Of a DNA stretch of 64,000 nucleotides, positions 12,690 to 24,308 are shown one piece after another. Position numbers and translations under genes: made by a program. The DNA is from Trissonchulus latispiculum (lineage: Eukaryota; Nematoda; Enoplea; Enoplida; Ironidae): contig JASAND010026574.1 of the NCBI GenBank assembly GCA_030248195.1, forward strand, positions 1-64,000, read 5' to 3'. The notes beneath the pieces were generated by a model, which saw nothing but the letters and a program-made list of their open reading frames with translations, was not told where the DNA came from and made no database searches. The first letter of the stretch is position 1. Each line of letters opens with the position of its first letter.

Positions 12690-13200
12690 GAACAACATAT
12701 ATTCGCGGATAGCGAAATTATACATGCATACGTACCAATGTTTCGATTTATATACTTTATAGTGCACAAATAATTTACAGTTCTGATACTCGAACCTTGG
12801 TATCATATACTTAGGTCTTTTCTCGTTGCTTGCCGTAGTCCAACACAACGAAATAATGTTAATTTACGTATACCTACGTACAACCTAGCTAGTCTAACCG
12901 ACTACGTAAACAACATCTTCAGCGATTTTTTGAACGTTTACATTAATTTTTTACTAGACTTGACAGTTGACATTGTTCGCTCTGTATGCGACAATCAATA
13001 AGGCGAAGCGTGAAAGTCCGCGAATATGGGTTGTTCGGCGAAGCTGTGCCCATATTAATTCACTCGTCCTCTTCTGTTTTTGAACCTAGCCCCCATAAGC
13101 ATTTTTAAGACTAGTCCTCTCTTGATTTTGCAACGTCACCATCACGCATACTACTTTTTCATGCTCCAGAGGAGCATTTTTATTACTTGTCCTTCTGTCA
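12690..13200. mobile_element. Diverged foldback/MITE copy
   Basis: The left end gaacaacatatattcgcg and the right end cgcgaatatgggttgttc, followed by gcgaagctg...ccatatta, match the foldback family at 10351 and 13700. The downstream part to 13200 is a diverged right arm with the gctccagaggagc hairpin. The interior (61-codon frame on the minus strand) matches no known protein. Confidence 0.55.
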
Positions 13201-13229
13201 TTTTAAAGGGTCCCTTTCTAACACTGAGT

Positions 13230-13700
13230 TAATTGATATAAGGAGCTTGAACAGTGCCACAGGTAGGGCAGAAAAGTGAAAAGTGATACCAAACTTGACC
13301 ACTTTTGAATACTTTCATTTTTGACCCCCCACCACACACACCACCGGTCACTTCCATCGGTTTCGGTAATATGCCCATTGAAACGATCGTAGTCGATTTA
13401 CTATATACGTATGCCCCAATCAAAATGATGAAAAACGCTGTTTTAGGGGATTTGACCGGTGGTCAGTGGGTCACATAGCCCGTAATGACCAGTGATCACT
13501 TCCGCCGATTCTGAAAATATGCTCATTGAAACGCGCATAGTCGATTTACTATGTATGCCTACAATCAAAACGCCGAAAAACGCTGTCTTAGGGGATTTGA
13601 CCCTGGTCAATAGGCCACCTAACATGTAGTGACCAGTGGCCACTTCCGCCGGTTCTGAAAATATGCTCATTGAAACGAGCGTAGTCGATTTACTATACAA
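13230..13700. repeat. Satellite-like tandem repeat, unit about 145 bp
   Basis: 'agtcgattta' recurs at about 13391, 13539 and 13683, with 'atgctcattgaaacg' and 'ggggatttgacc' in each unit. The period of 144-148 is close to a multiple of three, so the minus strand shows a repeated peptide-like text (SKSTT.VSMSIF), but units shift frame and no gene is claimed. Confidence 0.7.
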
Positions 13701-14690
13701 GAATAAAAATGCTCTGATGGAGCATGAAAAATGCAATATGGGTGACATTCGGTTGTAAATGGAAAGAGGACTAGGTTTTAAAACGTTAATATGGGAGGGG
13801 CAGGTTGTAAATGCCAGGAGGACTAGGTTAAAAGATCACTAATATGGACCAGCTTCGCTGAACAACCCATATTCGCGAAAATTGCCCAGTTTCTATCGGC
13901 TGTTTCCGGCAGTTCTTCGGAAAATTGTACGATTTGTCAGCATGGCCTGCAAGTGTAATGTAGTGGTTCTCCTTATTATACAACTTAATATATAATACAC
14001 GTACACACTAGCGTAGATACGGGGGTGGGCGGGCTAGGGCGGCCGCCCTCCCCGAAATAATGGCTTTGCCCAGAAAAAGTTTGGGGGGAGGTAGGGCTTC
14101 GTTGTCAGTTGTAACAAGTCGAAAAAGTGAACCTAAGAAGACGAATTAATATGACAACTTGCAGTATAATACGCAGTGTGCATGTAGTTATTCCGCAAAA
14201 ATTAAATTTTACCCCCCCCCCCAAAGTCCTAGGTCAAAACCGCCCCCCCCTGAAAATTTTTTGTACCTACGCTACTGCACGTACATGATGTCAACTGCTT
14301 TTCGCATCAACTTAATACATACAAGATTCTGCGCTAACAGTGCAAAAGAAATATCTTGAACACCTTTCTACCAGAACTGCATTGTTTATTTGAAATCAGC
14401 TTTAATATTACAAAATCGTCCCGCTCGCTTTGAAAGCTGAAGAATGTAGATCTTACTTAGTACGCATGTCATGTGGAGTGGAGCATGAGTGACCGTGAAT
14501 ATGGGTTGTTCAGCGAAGCTGGTCCATATTAGTGCGCTTTTAACCTAGTCCTCCTGGCATTTACAACCTGCCCCTCCCATACTAACGTTTTAAAACCTAG
14601 TCCTCTGTCCATTTACAACCGAATGTCACCCATATTGCATTTTTCATGCTCCATCGGAGCATTTTTATTCTTGTCGTATTTCATTTTTAA
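13700..14690. mobile_element. Foldback element with arms of about 190 bp
   Basis: 13700-13885 and 14490-14675 are inverted copies of each other along nearly their whole length. They run from an outer hairpin (atgctccatcggagcat on the right) through 'cctagtcctcctggc' to the inner accagcttcgctgaacaac segment. The core between the arms equals that of 10351-10772 apart from one nested insertion at 14006-14277. No coding capacity seen. Confidence 0.8.
14006..14277. mobile_element. Non-autonomous hAT-like element nested in foldback, TSD cacgtaca
   Basis: The ends are CACTAGCGTAGATAC and GTACCTACGCTACTG. cacgtaca is repeated exactly at 13998-14005 and 14278-14285. The sister foldback copy at about 10530 reads uninterrupted through a single cacgtaca, an empty site that confirms the insertion. 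The interior is G- and C-tract rich. Confidence 0.9.
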
Positions 14691-15945
14691 GGTTCCCAGT
14701 AAAAGCAAAAACGTTAAGGCTGTGTGAAATAAACTTTAAAAATTCCGCCAATCATTAATTATCAACCGAAAGTACAGAACAAAGAAGCTTGAAAAGTTCC
14801 AATTTCTTCCCTTTTCTCTTTTGACAGAAATCCAACATCCAGTATATACCCATGGCTGCAATAGTTTTAGTTACTGTATATACGTAGCATATAGCACTCT
14901 TACTCTACTGCAGCACAACCAGATCCAAACTTTACTGTAAACGTATCTATAATAGTTTGTCATGTCCTAAACTATCTGTATGCCGAATTTCAAATACCAG
15001 CGGCGAATGAATAACTTTCTATCGACTGTGCTGTGTTTGGGGCAGCACATACAGCACGGTGGAAGGTAGAGAGTGCACCAACTAACATAGCTACAGTTCC
15101 CCCTTACTTCAGACACAATTTTCACGAAGTTTCAAATGTTTAGCCGATCTACATTAAGTCTACAGACAGCGTGCTATGGTTGCTGCATAATAGTACAGCA
15201 CGATAGCAGCACCGCACAGCGCTGCGTCTATGCTCATCGTGTTCAGCGCCCCCAATAACCCTTATATGCGTCCCACTAAATGGCTCAAAACAGCATATTT
15301 AGGCCTATTTTTGACTATCTTCTGTAGAGTTGGGACAGAAATTTTTCGAAAATGGCCATTTGGACCGACTAACTTTGGACCGGCCGCCAGAACGGTCCAG
15401 GACCTAAATCAAAAATCGGCCAAAGTTATGACACGCTACCCATCCCAAAGTTTCTTATGCAGCAAGCCGCGTCTCTCTAATTTGTTCCCTGAGCCCTGTG
15501 GCCGTGACACAAAATTGGCCTTTTTTGACCAAAAACGCCGTTTGGCCACTTTTGGCCGGCCGCACAGGTGGCATGCCGGGCCGGACAGCGAAAAAATATA
15601 GCGCAGGGCACATGGGACCATATCGGCATTCAGAAAATATAAACCTTTCCGGCTGAAAACGTCCACATCTTTCAAACAGCTCTGCACAAAATTGCATTTT
15701 TCCAAGCGTGACTTACACAGAAAAAAACAAACGGACCTAACTTGTCCGGAAGCGAAAATTTTCAAAGTTGAAAATTTTGACCAAAACTTTTTTGCATCGT
15801 GTTGTACTCGTCGTGTAGATTCCAACGATACCAAACTTGCCGAGTTTCGTTCAGTATTGAGCTGGCACGGTGCTCGAACGAGTCTCAAAGGGCCGCGCAG
15901 CGCCTTTTACACCCATATTATAGGGGGTCGCTCTCGATTAAACGC
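14690..15945. repeat. Second copy of the 10.9-12.64 kb composite repeat
   Basis: The order of blocks follows 10930-12640 in the same direction: 'caaaaacgttaaggctgtg', 'tccaacatccagtat', 'cctaaactatctgtatgcc', then the 750-bp unit (15195-15945). It lacks the expanded tandem array. A 150-codon minus-strand frame (15436-15888) is not preserved in the other copies. Confidence 0.65.
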
Positions 15946-16440
15946 CGATTATATGCCCCCAATTAAAACGCCGAAAAACGCTGTCTTAGGGGATTTGACC
16001 ACTGGTCAATAGGCAACCTAGCCTGTAGCGATCAGCGGTCATTTCCGCCGGTTCTGAAAATATGCTCATTGAAACGAGCGTAGTCGATTTACTATATATG
16101 CCCCCAACCAAAATGTCGAAAAAAAGCTGTTTTGGGGGTTTCACCATTGGTCAGTGGACACCATAGGCCGTAGTGACCACTGTTCACTCCCACCGGTTTC
16201 GGCAATATGCCAATTAAAACGAGCGTAGTCATTTTACTATATATGCCCCCAACCAAAATGTCGAAAAAAGCTGTTTTCGGGGGTTTGACCAGTGGTCAGT
16301 GGACAGCATAGGCCGTACTGAGTTTATAGTGAGTTTTCCCAACTTTGACCCTGGGCGAGGAACCACGGGAGCCATGCTGACCAGTGACACTTCGGGCGGT
16401 ATCGGCAGTATGCTCATCGTTTTCAGCGACCCCGATTTAC
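15940..16440. repeat. Second satellite-like array, unit about 145 bp
   Basis: 'tagtcgatttac' / 'tagtcattttac' recur near 16082 and 16227, with 'atgcccccaaccaaaatg' and 'ttgaccagtggtcagtgg' in successive units. Same family as 13230-13700, in the same orientation. Confidence 0.65.
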
Positions 16441-17120
16441 TATATGTATATGGGGGAGACCACCCCGAGGCCGAAAAACGCCATTTTTAGTGACTTTTAG
16501 GCCATTTCTAGTAAAAGTGGGACTTGAAAACTTTTCACCAAAACAGGTCAAAAAAGCAAAGTTTGGGCCCATCTCCTGAAAGCTGCAGAGCGAAATTAAA
16601 AAAATCCGACTCGTTACTTTGTGCGCATAGTCCGAAATATTTAACAAAATAAGCCAAACCGATCTAGCTACTAGCCTGTGAAAAAAGTTGATTTCAACCG
16701 AAGTGTCAAAATAGCGAAAGTCCGACTTTGGGGCCTTGGCACAGGGCCAAAGTTGGCCGAGTGCCAAAATGACCTTCGTTTGGTAGCATGGGGGATACTG
16801 TCTACCAACATATCATAGTAGCGTTGGACCAAAATGCCCACATCGTTCCAACACTTCGCTAGAAAATGCACTTCCAATAAGCGTTAAAAAAACAACCGCA
16901 CGGTAACTCTCTCCTAGTGCAAAATTTCGAAGTTCCGAATTTTAACGAAAAGTATGGTGGTACTTGTAGTACTACTCGAGTACTTTACGATGGTAACATT
17001 TTTATCCCTCCCCGACCTCTAATTAGCTGGCACCAGGCCAACACGGTCTCCAGAGGGCCGCGCAGACGCCTTTCTACCCATATTATGTAGGGGCACTATC
17101 GCGCCCCTACATAATTATTG
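16410..17120. repeat. Third, diverged copy of the 750-bp unit
   Basis: It begins 'atgctcatcgttttcagcg' and ends in 'cccatattatgtaggggcac' with the compensated hairpin at 17.08-17.12 kb. Internal blocks (tggccgag, gttccaacacttcgc, cttttacc-like text) follow the other copies loosely. Confidence 0.5.
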
Positions 17121-17359
17121 CAATGCTTGTACATAAATTATTTACCTAGAAGCACTAAAATACTTATCTCTACTGCACAAATCGCGGTTTGGTGACACCC
17201 TTAGAAATTAAACGACTTCTGAGGTTTTCAAAACTCGGCTAAATTTGGGGGTCTAGGTCAATTTTTGAAGATTGTGTATGTGGGGTTTGAAAATCAAATA
17301 CGATTGTATATAACAATATACACACGTTTTTCGAGTTCTAACAATATGCCAAGAAAAAG

Positions 17360-17554
17360 TCAGTTGCTGCTGCTGGTAACTACGCACATATTGCCGACTA
17401 CACAGACAAAATGCAGCCTTCCCCCATATTTATGTTCAATCACCTTTGGATTAGTCCACCCTCGAAACTGCCGCATGAAACCGTCATGGGCAATCAGCGC
17501 TTTCTTCCTTTCAATGTCTTCTTCATCTTCTTCAAAACTAGACCAAAGTTGCAT
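17360..17554 (-). other. Unrecognised open frame with protein-like composition
   Basis: The minus strand has a 64-codon frame beginning MQLWSSFEEDEEDIERK and containing GFMRQFRGWTNPKVIEHKYGG. It is acidic near the start and of mixed composition, unlike the low-complexity frames around it. No family is recognised. It could be an exon of an unknown gene on the minus strand; it does not look like the missing hexokinase exon 1, which should be about 20 residues. Could equally be chance. Confidence 0.3.
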
Positions 17555-17879
17555 TTCTTGGAATATCGAACTTGGATATAAAATAAGCTATATTATATAA
17601 AAAACCCAGTAGCAACGTTCGCTATTCACAGAATCCAAGCCGTGCAAAAGGTTACGTATAACGAATAAAACAAAAGGTTTGTATTAACGCGTATTGTACG
17701 GACATATATAGCAGCAGAACAAGAAGGTCAAAAGTATGTTATATAAATAACAACTGCTTATAATATATATATCAATGGAACATCAGTGGCAAGCTCTAAA
17801 AAATATATATATATATACGTCGTAATCATGTTAAATACAACGTTCCATATGCAATAGCCGGTTTGTTGAGAAAGGCGAG

Positions 17880-18430
17880 GAAGGAGCGTCGCCCCTATTC
17901 GCTGGCTCATTCATAGGCCAAAATTCAGGGGGGGGGGGCAGGGCCGCCCCGTAATCGACCTCCCCTCCCAAAAGTTGGTACCAAATTTTTCATTGAAAAA
18001 TTCGCTCAGAATGCCAAATTTCAAAAATTTTGCCTCAGAATGCAGAATGCCAGAAATCCGTTCCCCCCCCAGACTTGGGTCGCCCCCCCCCCCCAGGATT
18101 CGGGTCTTCCCCTCCCAGAACCCCCCCTACCCTAAAGTGCCCGGAAAAATAGGGTTTTGAGGGCAAATTTTGAAAATTTTTTCCGGCTTCGCCGGATTTT
18201 TACCCATTTTTAAGCATTTTTTAGCTATTTTAAGCTTAAATTTAAGTTAAAAATAGTGAATTTTTAGCTCAGCAGCAAAAAATAGCTATATATTTTTAGA
18301 CATTTTTCTAAAAAATTTTCTTCCCCCCCAGAAATCCGAGCCCCCCCCCCCAGACTTCCCCCCCCCAGAAATTTTTGCCTAGGAAAAAGCCAGTCTTTGT
18401 AATAATTTCGTTATAGAATTTAAAATTTTT
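17880..18430. other. C/G-homopolymer-rich noncoding repeat
   Basis: Runs of 8-12 G or C alternate with A/T tracts, with a short hairpin TCCGGCTTCGCCGGA near 18180 that recurs in altered form at 18.71, 18.95 and 22.49 kb. No gene and no clear element ends. 18560-19240 is of the same kind. Confidence 0.4.
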
Positions 18431-18439
18431 GCTGAAATT

Positions 18440-18558
18440 TGATGTTTTCAAAAAATTTTCGGTCTCGGTCCGAGAGCGAGACTTTTGGGTGAGCGAGAAC
18501 GAGACTGGTCAAGTCTCGGATTTTGGGCGAGACCGAGACTCCCAACCCTGAGGGGGGA
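18440..18558 (-). mobile_element. Fragment of the GTCTCG-arm hAT-like family
   Basis: The reverse complement matches 23930-24040: CAGGGTTGGGAGTCTCGGTC, the repeated GTCTCG arm, ctcggaccgagaccg, and gaaaacatc. Only one end is present, so the copy is truncated. Confidence 0.65.
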
Positions 18559-19241
18559 TCGAGGTTGTTCCAATGGCTTGCCAAAAATGGGGGTGGCATG
18601 TTTTTGAAAAATTTTGCGAATTTTTAGGTTTTTGTGCAGAAATTGCTAAAAATGACTAATTTTAGGTTTTTAATCTAAATTAGCGAAAACTTCCTTACAC
18701 ATACGGCGAAGCCGGAAAACGTTTTGAAAAATTAGGCAAAAATGGTAAAATTTGGCATTTTGGCAATGCATAAGGGGGGCTTCTCCTTGGGGGCCCCCCA
18801 TTGATGGGTGGCATATTTTTTGGAAAATTCTGTTTGTGGGTTTTTTGTGTAAAAACCTCTAAAAATCACTAAACATTTACTAATTTTAAGTGGTTTTCAG
18901 GCTAAAATAGTCTAGTTAAACAATCTAGTTAAAAATCCTGCGAAGCCGGAAAGTTTTTGAAAAGTTAGGGTAAAAATGATGAAATTTCGCAATTATTGGG
19001 GTTATGGAAGGGAGGTCGGAATTCACGGGGAGGTCTCCTACAATGGAAGACGCTCCACCTCCGTCTCCTCCTAGTAAAGTAAGCCTGATTGTGGAGAGGC
19101 TACAATACGGGAGGTTGTGGGGCTTCGATGTAACAGTGGTTTGAGAGCGCAGGAAAACTTTTTTCGGAAAAAAATTATGGAAAAAACTGAAAACTATATA
19201 TATATACGTACTGAAAATTTTTCAGACAGAAAAAATATATA

Positions 19242-20330
19242 GTCAGGGGGGGAAGAAAAACACAAATAGGGAAGCAAGCCCCCAACTTTTTCTTCGCTTG
19301 GATTTGGATCGATTTGAGTATACCGTTATGTACCGTGGGCAAATACCTATCTAATCGTATATTCAAACTTCTCTTATACCTCACTCAGCTTTGGCAGTAA
19401 CAGGATTTGTCCATGTTTTTTACCCGCAAATCGGGGAAAAAAACATGGTGCGGGGAAAAAAACATGGCACGGATTTCTACCAACCAACCATTTAGAGTGG
19501 TTTAAAAGCATTGTTTCAGCTGTTTTTAGCGTACAAAACTACCTATGCACCCTTCTAACCTCACAGCAAGCTTAAAACCCGATTTTTTGGTCAAAATGCT
19601 AAATCCGCCGTACCTAACCTGTTTGGGCATGAAACCTGCTGGGAACTGGCCATAATATGCAGAATATCACTAGAAACAAGTTAGTTGTGTTAAAAATTGC
19701 AATATTCCATCATTTTTTAAGTTTTTTCAAAATTTTCATTTTTACCATAGAAACTTATGAAACCTGGCATATTGATGCTGCAAATCAAATTTTCGAGCTA
19801 GAAGCTTCAAAAATGCTTAAAGTTGGCATATTTTGAGGTTTTTAGTGGTTTTAAAGCATTCTCTTTCCTATAGAAGCATTAGTTACGCCTTCCTGAAGCA
19901 TACGCAAAAAATTTTAAAATTTGGTCACCATGTTTTTTTCCCCGCTCTAGTGGAACCATTGTGGGGGAAAAACATGGTCAAATTTTTTTACTGGGTGTAC
20001 GCAGGGGAAAACCACTATTGTCATGTGATAGAGCAAGTCAAATTATGCCCGCATGCCCATTTATAGTAGCCAAAGTTTGATAGTTGGTTAGATATAGACT
20101 TGCAAAGTTTCGAAAATCCTTAGCATTTTGGCCAATTTTGGGAGGTCAACTTTGGTCAAGTACTGTACTTCCAGAATCAAACTTAGAAACCAATCTGGTA
20201 CTGTAGGGTATACTTCTAGACTTGCTCTTTCTAATGGGCTGTACTAGGCAGCTGCACCTGCTATGGTTGGGGAGTAGGCGACCATGTTTTTTTCCCCTTC
20301 TTTTCCGTCATGTTTTTCCCCCTCTGACTA
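19242..20330. mobile_element. Probable TIR element with GGGGAAAAAACATGG inverted motifs
   Basis: 'atatagtcagggggg' at the left is mirrored by 'ccccctctgactatat' at the right. Just inside lie repeated inverted motifs pairing ccatgtttttttcccc with ggggaaaaaaacatgg (19.42-19.47, 19.93-19.98 and 20.28-20.32 kb). The target duplication is unclear, so ends are approximate. A 69-codon minus-strand frame inside is not recognised. Confidence 0.45.
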
Positions 20331-20397
20331 TATGCCTGGAAAAAGTCTAGAAAGCAGATTTTCCAGGTTTTTCCAGACATTTTCCAGATATATATAT

Positions 20398-21524
20398 TAG
20401 GGATCGGACGGAGGTGGGTTTTTGCCTCCGGCCGGAGCCGGAGCCGGAGGCAGGTCACCTCCGGCCGGAGCCGGAGCCGGAGGTAGCCCAAAAATGACAC
20501 TATATTTTAAAAACAGTTTACGGTACAGTGAAGACAATTTTTTGCATATGTGTCGATGTTGCTATATTTTGAACAGTTAAAATATTAAATCAATGCTTTA
20601 TTCATTCAAATAATTTCTATAAATTTGTTCATTCAAATTTTCAATATATAGTAAAGCAAATCTGCGTAAACTTACCCATATATTTTGTTTTAATTATTAA
20701 ATTGGGTAAGAGGGTTTTGGCCCCGACCTACAGCTTATATATAAATGATAGCTGTAAAGCTGTACGTATGGCAGCAAGAATTAATTAAGCAAGCAGCTTT
20801 TGTTTTTGTATATAAATAGTTCAATTTTTTATAAAAGAAGTTCAAGGGTACACGAAAATATTTGAAGTACCGATATATTTGAAAAAGGTAATACATTCCT
20901 ATTAAAATGTATATACTAGCAAAAATTATGCTCTATAGGCATTTCTGTGTGTATATATATTGCAAATTCTTAATTATTATATACTTACGCATTATATATA
21001 TTATTATTAAATTAAATGCTGTGTATATATATATATATATATTATTTGCCTTGATTTGGAACCATAGGAAATGTCGACGGGATGGCAAAATTACTAAGGA
21101 GAAAGATAAAATAATAATTTTCGCACTAGGAGATAATACCTCGATTTGCTAAACTTTTGAATTCAATTTTAATAACTGCTTTAAACTTTCCAGGTTAATC
21201 TACAACATACGTTATTTTCCAAATTTAACAAAATGGAAAGCCAAGTTTCTAGCATTTTGATGGAAATACAGCAGAAACTACATAGCAGTGAAATTTGAGA
21301 AAATTTGGCATCACAGAGAAAATAGAGAACTATATATTTGCCAAACTATCACAGTCCACTGTTTAAATTTTGTTTAGATAATTTAAAATTACTTTAACCT
21401 TACTTTATTACATATATCTTTAAAAAAACTCCGGCTCCGGCCACCTTGCCTCCGGCTCCGGCTAGCCGGAGCCGGAGGTGCTAACTCCGGCCGGAGCCGG
21501 AGCCGGAGCCGGATCCGATCCCTA
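20398..21524. mobile_element. Non-autonomous hAT-like element with CCGGAG-repeat arms
   Basis: The ends TAGGGATCGGACGGAGG and CCGGATCCGATCCCTA are flanked by atatatat at 20390-20397 and 21525-21532. AT-rich flanks make that duplication weaker evidence than the others. Arms near 20.42-20.48 and 21.43-21.51 kb are made of CCGGAG/CTCCGG units in both orientations. The 900-bp interior is AT-rich and has no recognisable gene. Confidence 0.8.
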
Positions 21525-21539
21525 ATATATATATTATTC

Positions 21540-21662
21540 AGTTCTGAAAAATATCTGGAAAAAGTTTAAAAATGTCTGGAAAAAGTTTAAAAATGTCTGG
21601 AAAAAGTCTGGAAAGCAGATTTTCCATGTTTTTTCAGACATTTTCTGGGTATTTTCCAGGAT
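21540..21662. repeat. CTGGAAAAAGT repeats flanking the CCGGAG element
   Basis: Three direct copies of 'tctggaaaaagttta' are followed by 'ggaaagcagattttcca'. The same text, aaagcagattttccagg, stands at 20.35-20.39 kb, left of the 20398-21524 element. The element has therefore inserted into an older repeat with CTGGAAAAAG arms. Confidence 0.55.
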
Positions 21663-21793
21663 CACGATGGTTCCGAATTTAGAAAATTCTCACAAAAACC
21701 CTAGAAAATGTGAAGAAACGCGCTGGAAAATTCTGTTCGCTTAATTGCTATCATAGGTGTGGTTGGCGAAAAAAGTGGGGGTTGGAATGGAAT

Positions 21794-22278
21794 CATAGGT
21801 GTAATTGGAGGGGGGGTTTGGGGGGGGGGGGTAACCCCCCAGCCATTTTTTCAACCCCCCCCCCAGAAAATTTGGGGGGGGGGGGGGGGTACTCGCGCCG
21901 AAGGCGCGAAAATTGGGCAAAAATTAAGCATTTTTAGAGCAAATTTTGCAAAATTTTTCAAAAAAGTCCAAATTTTTGGCTTAACTTGTTTATTATCGCG
22001 AGAAGTACACGTTTATAACGGTTTTATGGTCTTCTAGACTCAATATTGACCTTATTCTGGACTCAAAAACATGTTGGCAATAAAGTTTTCGAGTTTGAAA
22101 ACACTGTCCAATGTTAAAATTGCTAAATGATTTCATGTTTTTCGGCATCAGCAATGGCTGAAAATGCGATTTTTGGCATAAAAATAGAAAATTTTTTTTG
22201 GGAGGTTTGGGGGGTCTAAAAAGGCCCCCCAAAATTCCGGGGGAGGGCCCCCCAACCCAAATCCCCGTTACACCTATG
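21794..22278. mobile_element. Non-autonomous hAT-like element, TSD aatggaat
   Basis: The ends CATAGGTGTAATTGG and CCGTTACACCTATG have aatggaat repeated exactly at 21786-21793 and 22279-22286. It holds long G tracts and the hairpin CGCGCCGAAGGCGCG (21892-). The first clean member of the CATAGGTGT family that recurs at 22592, 23820 and 24934. Confidence 0.88.
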
Positions 22279-22591
22279 AATGGAATGGGTTCGGATTAAA
22301 CAAGAACGGCTCAAGGATTGACTTAAAAATAGGAAATGATGGGGCTGGCTTCACTTCTACTGGGGGGGGGGGGCATTCGGAAGGTTCCCCCCCCATTCGA
22401 GAAGCCCACCACGTAAACTCCGACCTCCCCCCATAACCCCCAAAATTGCTAAATTGTACCATTTTACCTTAAATTTTCAAAAAAATTGCTTCGCTGGATT
22501 TTTAACAAATTTAAACTATTTCAGCTTAACAAACACCTATGTAAAATTAGTCATTGTTTGGTGTTTTTTAGCAGTTTTTAACACAAAAAAC

Positions 22592-23047
22592 CATAGGTGT
22601 GTTAGGGGGGAATGGGGGGGACCGCTCCCCCCAAATGGAGGGGTCGCCAACCCCCCCCCCTAAAAATTTTTTCCTACCCCTCCCCCCAAATCAATTTTTT
22701 CATACACCTCCCCACTAAAAAGTTACAAACCCCCTACCTAAATTTTTGAAAATTTTTAGCTAAAAATTCGAAATTATTCCAAAAAATTCCAAAAACTGGC
22801 GAAAAATTGCTAGAATTCGCATAATTAAGCTAAAAATCGTTAAAAATAGCTGTAAATTGAGAAAAATTTTTATTTTTTAACGAAAAACCGACTTTTTTCG
22901 AAATTTTTCGCCGACCCCCCCTAGAAAATTTTTCTTACCCCTCCCCCCAAATCGACTTTTCGCGACCCCCCCCCCTTTTTTCGCCAAACCCCCCTCCCTA
23001 CTTTTTCTGAACCCCCACCACCACTTTTTTCGCCAGCCACACCTATG
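22592..23047. mobile_element. CATAGGTGT-family hAT-like element
   Basis: The ends CATAGGTGTGTTAGG and GCCACACCTATG are flanked by caaaaaac (22584-22591) and caaaaaaa (23048-23055), a 7/8 match. The interior is C-tract rich and has no gene. Confidence 0.65.
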
Positions 23048-23929
23048 CAAAAAAACCTAAAAATTTGTGGAAAAAATATGTCCCCCATTTTCGGTGACCC
23101 CCCGTGCCCGTCCTACCCAGCCCCCTGGGTTTTAAAGAGGCGTGGTCGAACCTGAAAAAATTTTACTTTCGCCAGGGAGGGGGTGGCAACAATTTTTAAC
23201 AGTGAGTTCCGTCCAGTGCTATATACTGTAGCACTGGTGACTGACGGGACTTGCAAATATTACGTACAAGCCCACGCGAGGGGGGAACATAGGTGTATAT
23301 ACCACCTGCTTGGGTTGGGGAGGGGGGTAGGTCCGAATTTGGCTGGCTGTCTCGCTGACCCACCAAAATCCAAAAATTTGGGAGAGAGGACCCCCCTAAA
23401 CTGTAACCAAGTTTTTAGCTAAGAATGCTCCTTTTCGATGTACAGTACATAAAACGTACTCAAAAGCTTCTGTCTAAAGCAATAGTTTTCGTATGCGAAA
23501 ATAGGGCTTGAAAATCGACAAATTTGTGCTAAAATATATTAAATTAGCCTAGATTGTGGTTTATAATTGCGTATATCACCTTTTAATTGCTATAAATAAC
23601 CATCTTTAGCTGTTTATAGCCATTTTTTCGAATTTTTTCAAAAATTTTCAGAAATTGCAAAAAATAAAAAATTTTGTATTTGTTACTTGGTTTGTAACCT
23701 ATCTTAGGGGGAGGGAGGGGGGTGAGGTTTGAGCTCGGCTTGGGGGGAGTAGTTGAGGTCACCTATATATATATATGGGGGGAGCATAGTCTCACCATGA
23801 GAGAGAATAGGAGTTGCTGCATAGGTGTAAGGTGGGGGGTTAGCCCCCCCCCCAAGCCTTTTTCAGCCCTCCCCCAAAACTTTTTGGGGGGGACGTCCCC
23901 CCAGTGCCCCCCTACTGGGGGGGGGGGGG

Positions 23930-24308
23930 CAGGGTTGGGAGTCTCGGTCTCGGTCTCGCCCAAAAGCCGAGACTTGGCCAGTCTCGGTCTCGGTCTCGCC
24001 TCGCTCTCGGACCGAGACCGCAAATTTTTTGAAAACATCTAATTTTGGCGAAAATTTTAAATCAATGTTATGAAACTTAACTAACGAGGTGCGGAAACCA
24101 TATGTTTATGTCTTAAAGCCCCTTATACTAGATCTAAGCCTCAAAAATGATTGAAACTAATTTTAAGCTAAAAATTGCTAGTCTCGGCTCGGTCTCGGTC
24201 TCGCCCAAAAGCCGAGACTTGGCCAGTCTCGGTCTCGGTCTCGGTACCTTGGTCTCGGTCTCGTTCTCGGTCTCACTCTCGGTGAAATCTCGGTCTCGCC
24301 CAACCCTG
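23930..24308. mobile_element. Nested hAT-like element with GTCTCG-repeat arms
   Basis: The TIR CAGGGTTGGG / CCCAACCCTG is followed by arms of GTCTCG repeats in both orientations. It is inserted in a G run, so the target duplication (gggggggg / ggggggag) is of little value. The coding appearance of frames here comes from the repeats. Confidence 0.7.

Noticed and set aside
13443..13748. Minus-strand frame with a repeated SKSTT.VSMSIF text
   Set aside because: It follows from a tandem DNA repeat with a period near 144 bp; other units shift frame and the second array is interrupted.
15436..15888. 150-codon minus-strand frame
   Set aside because: Lies in the 750-bp dispersed unit; the corresponding frame is not open in the copies at 11.9-12.6 and 16.4-17.1 kb.
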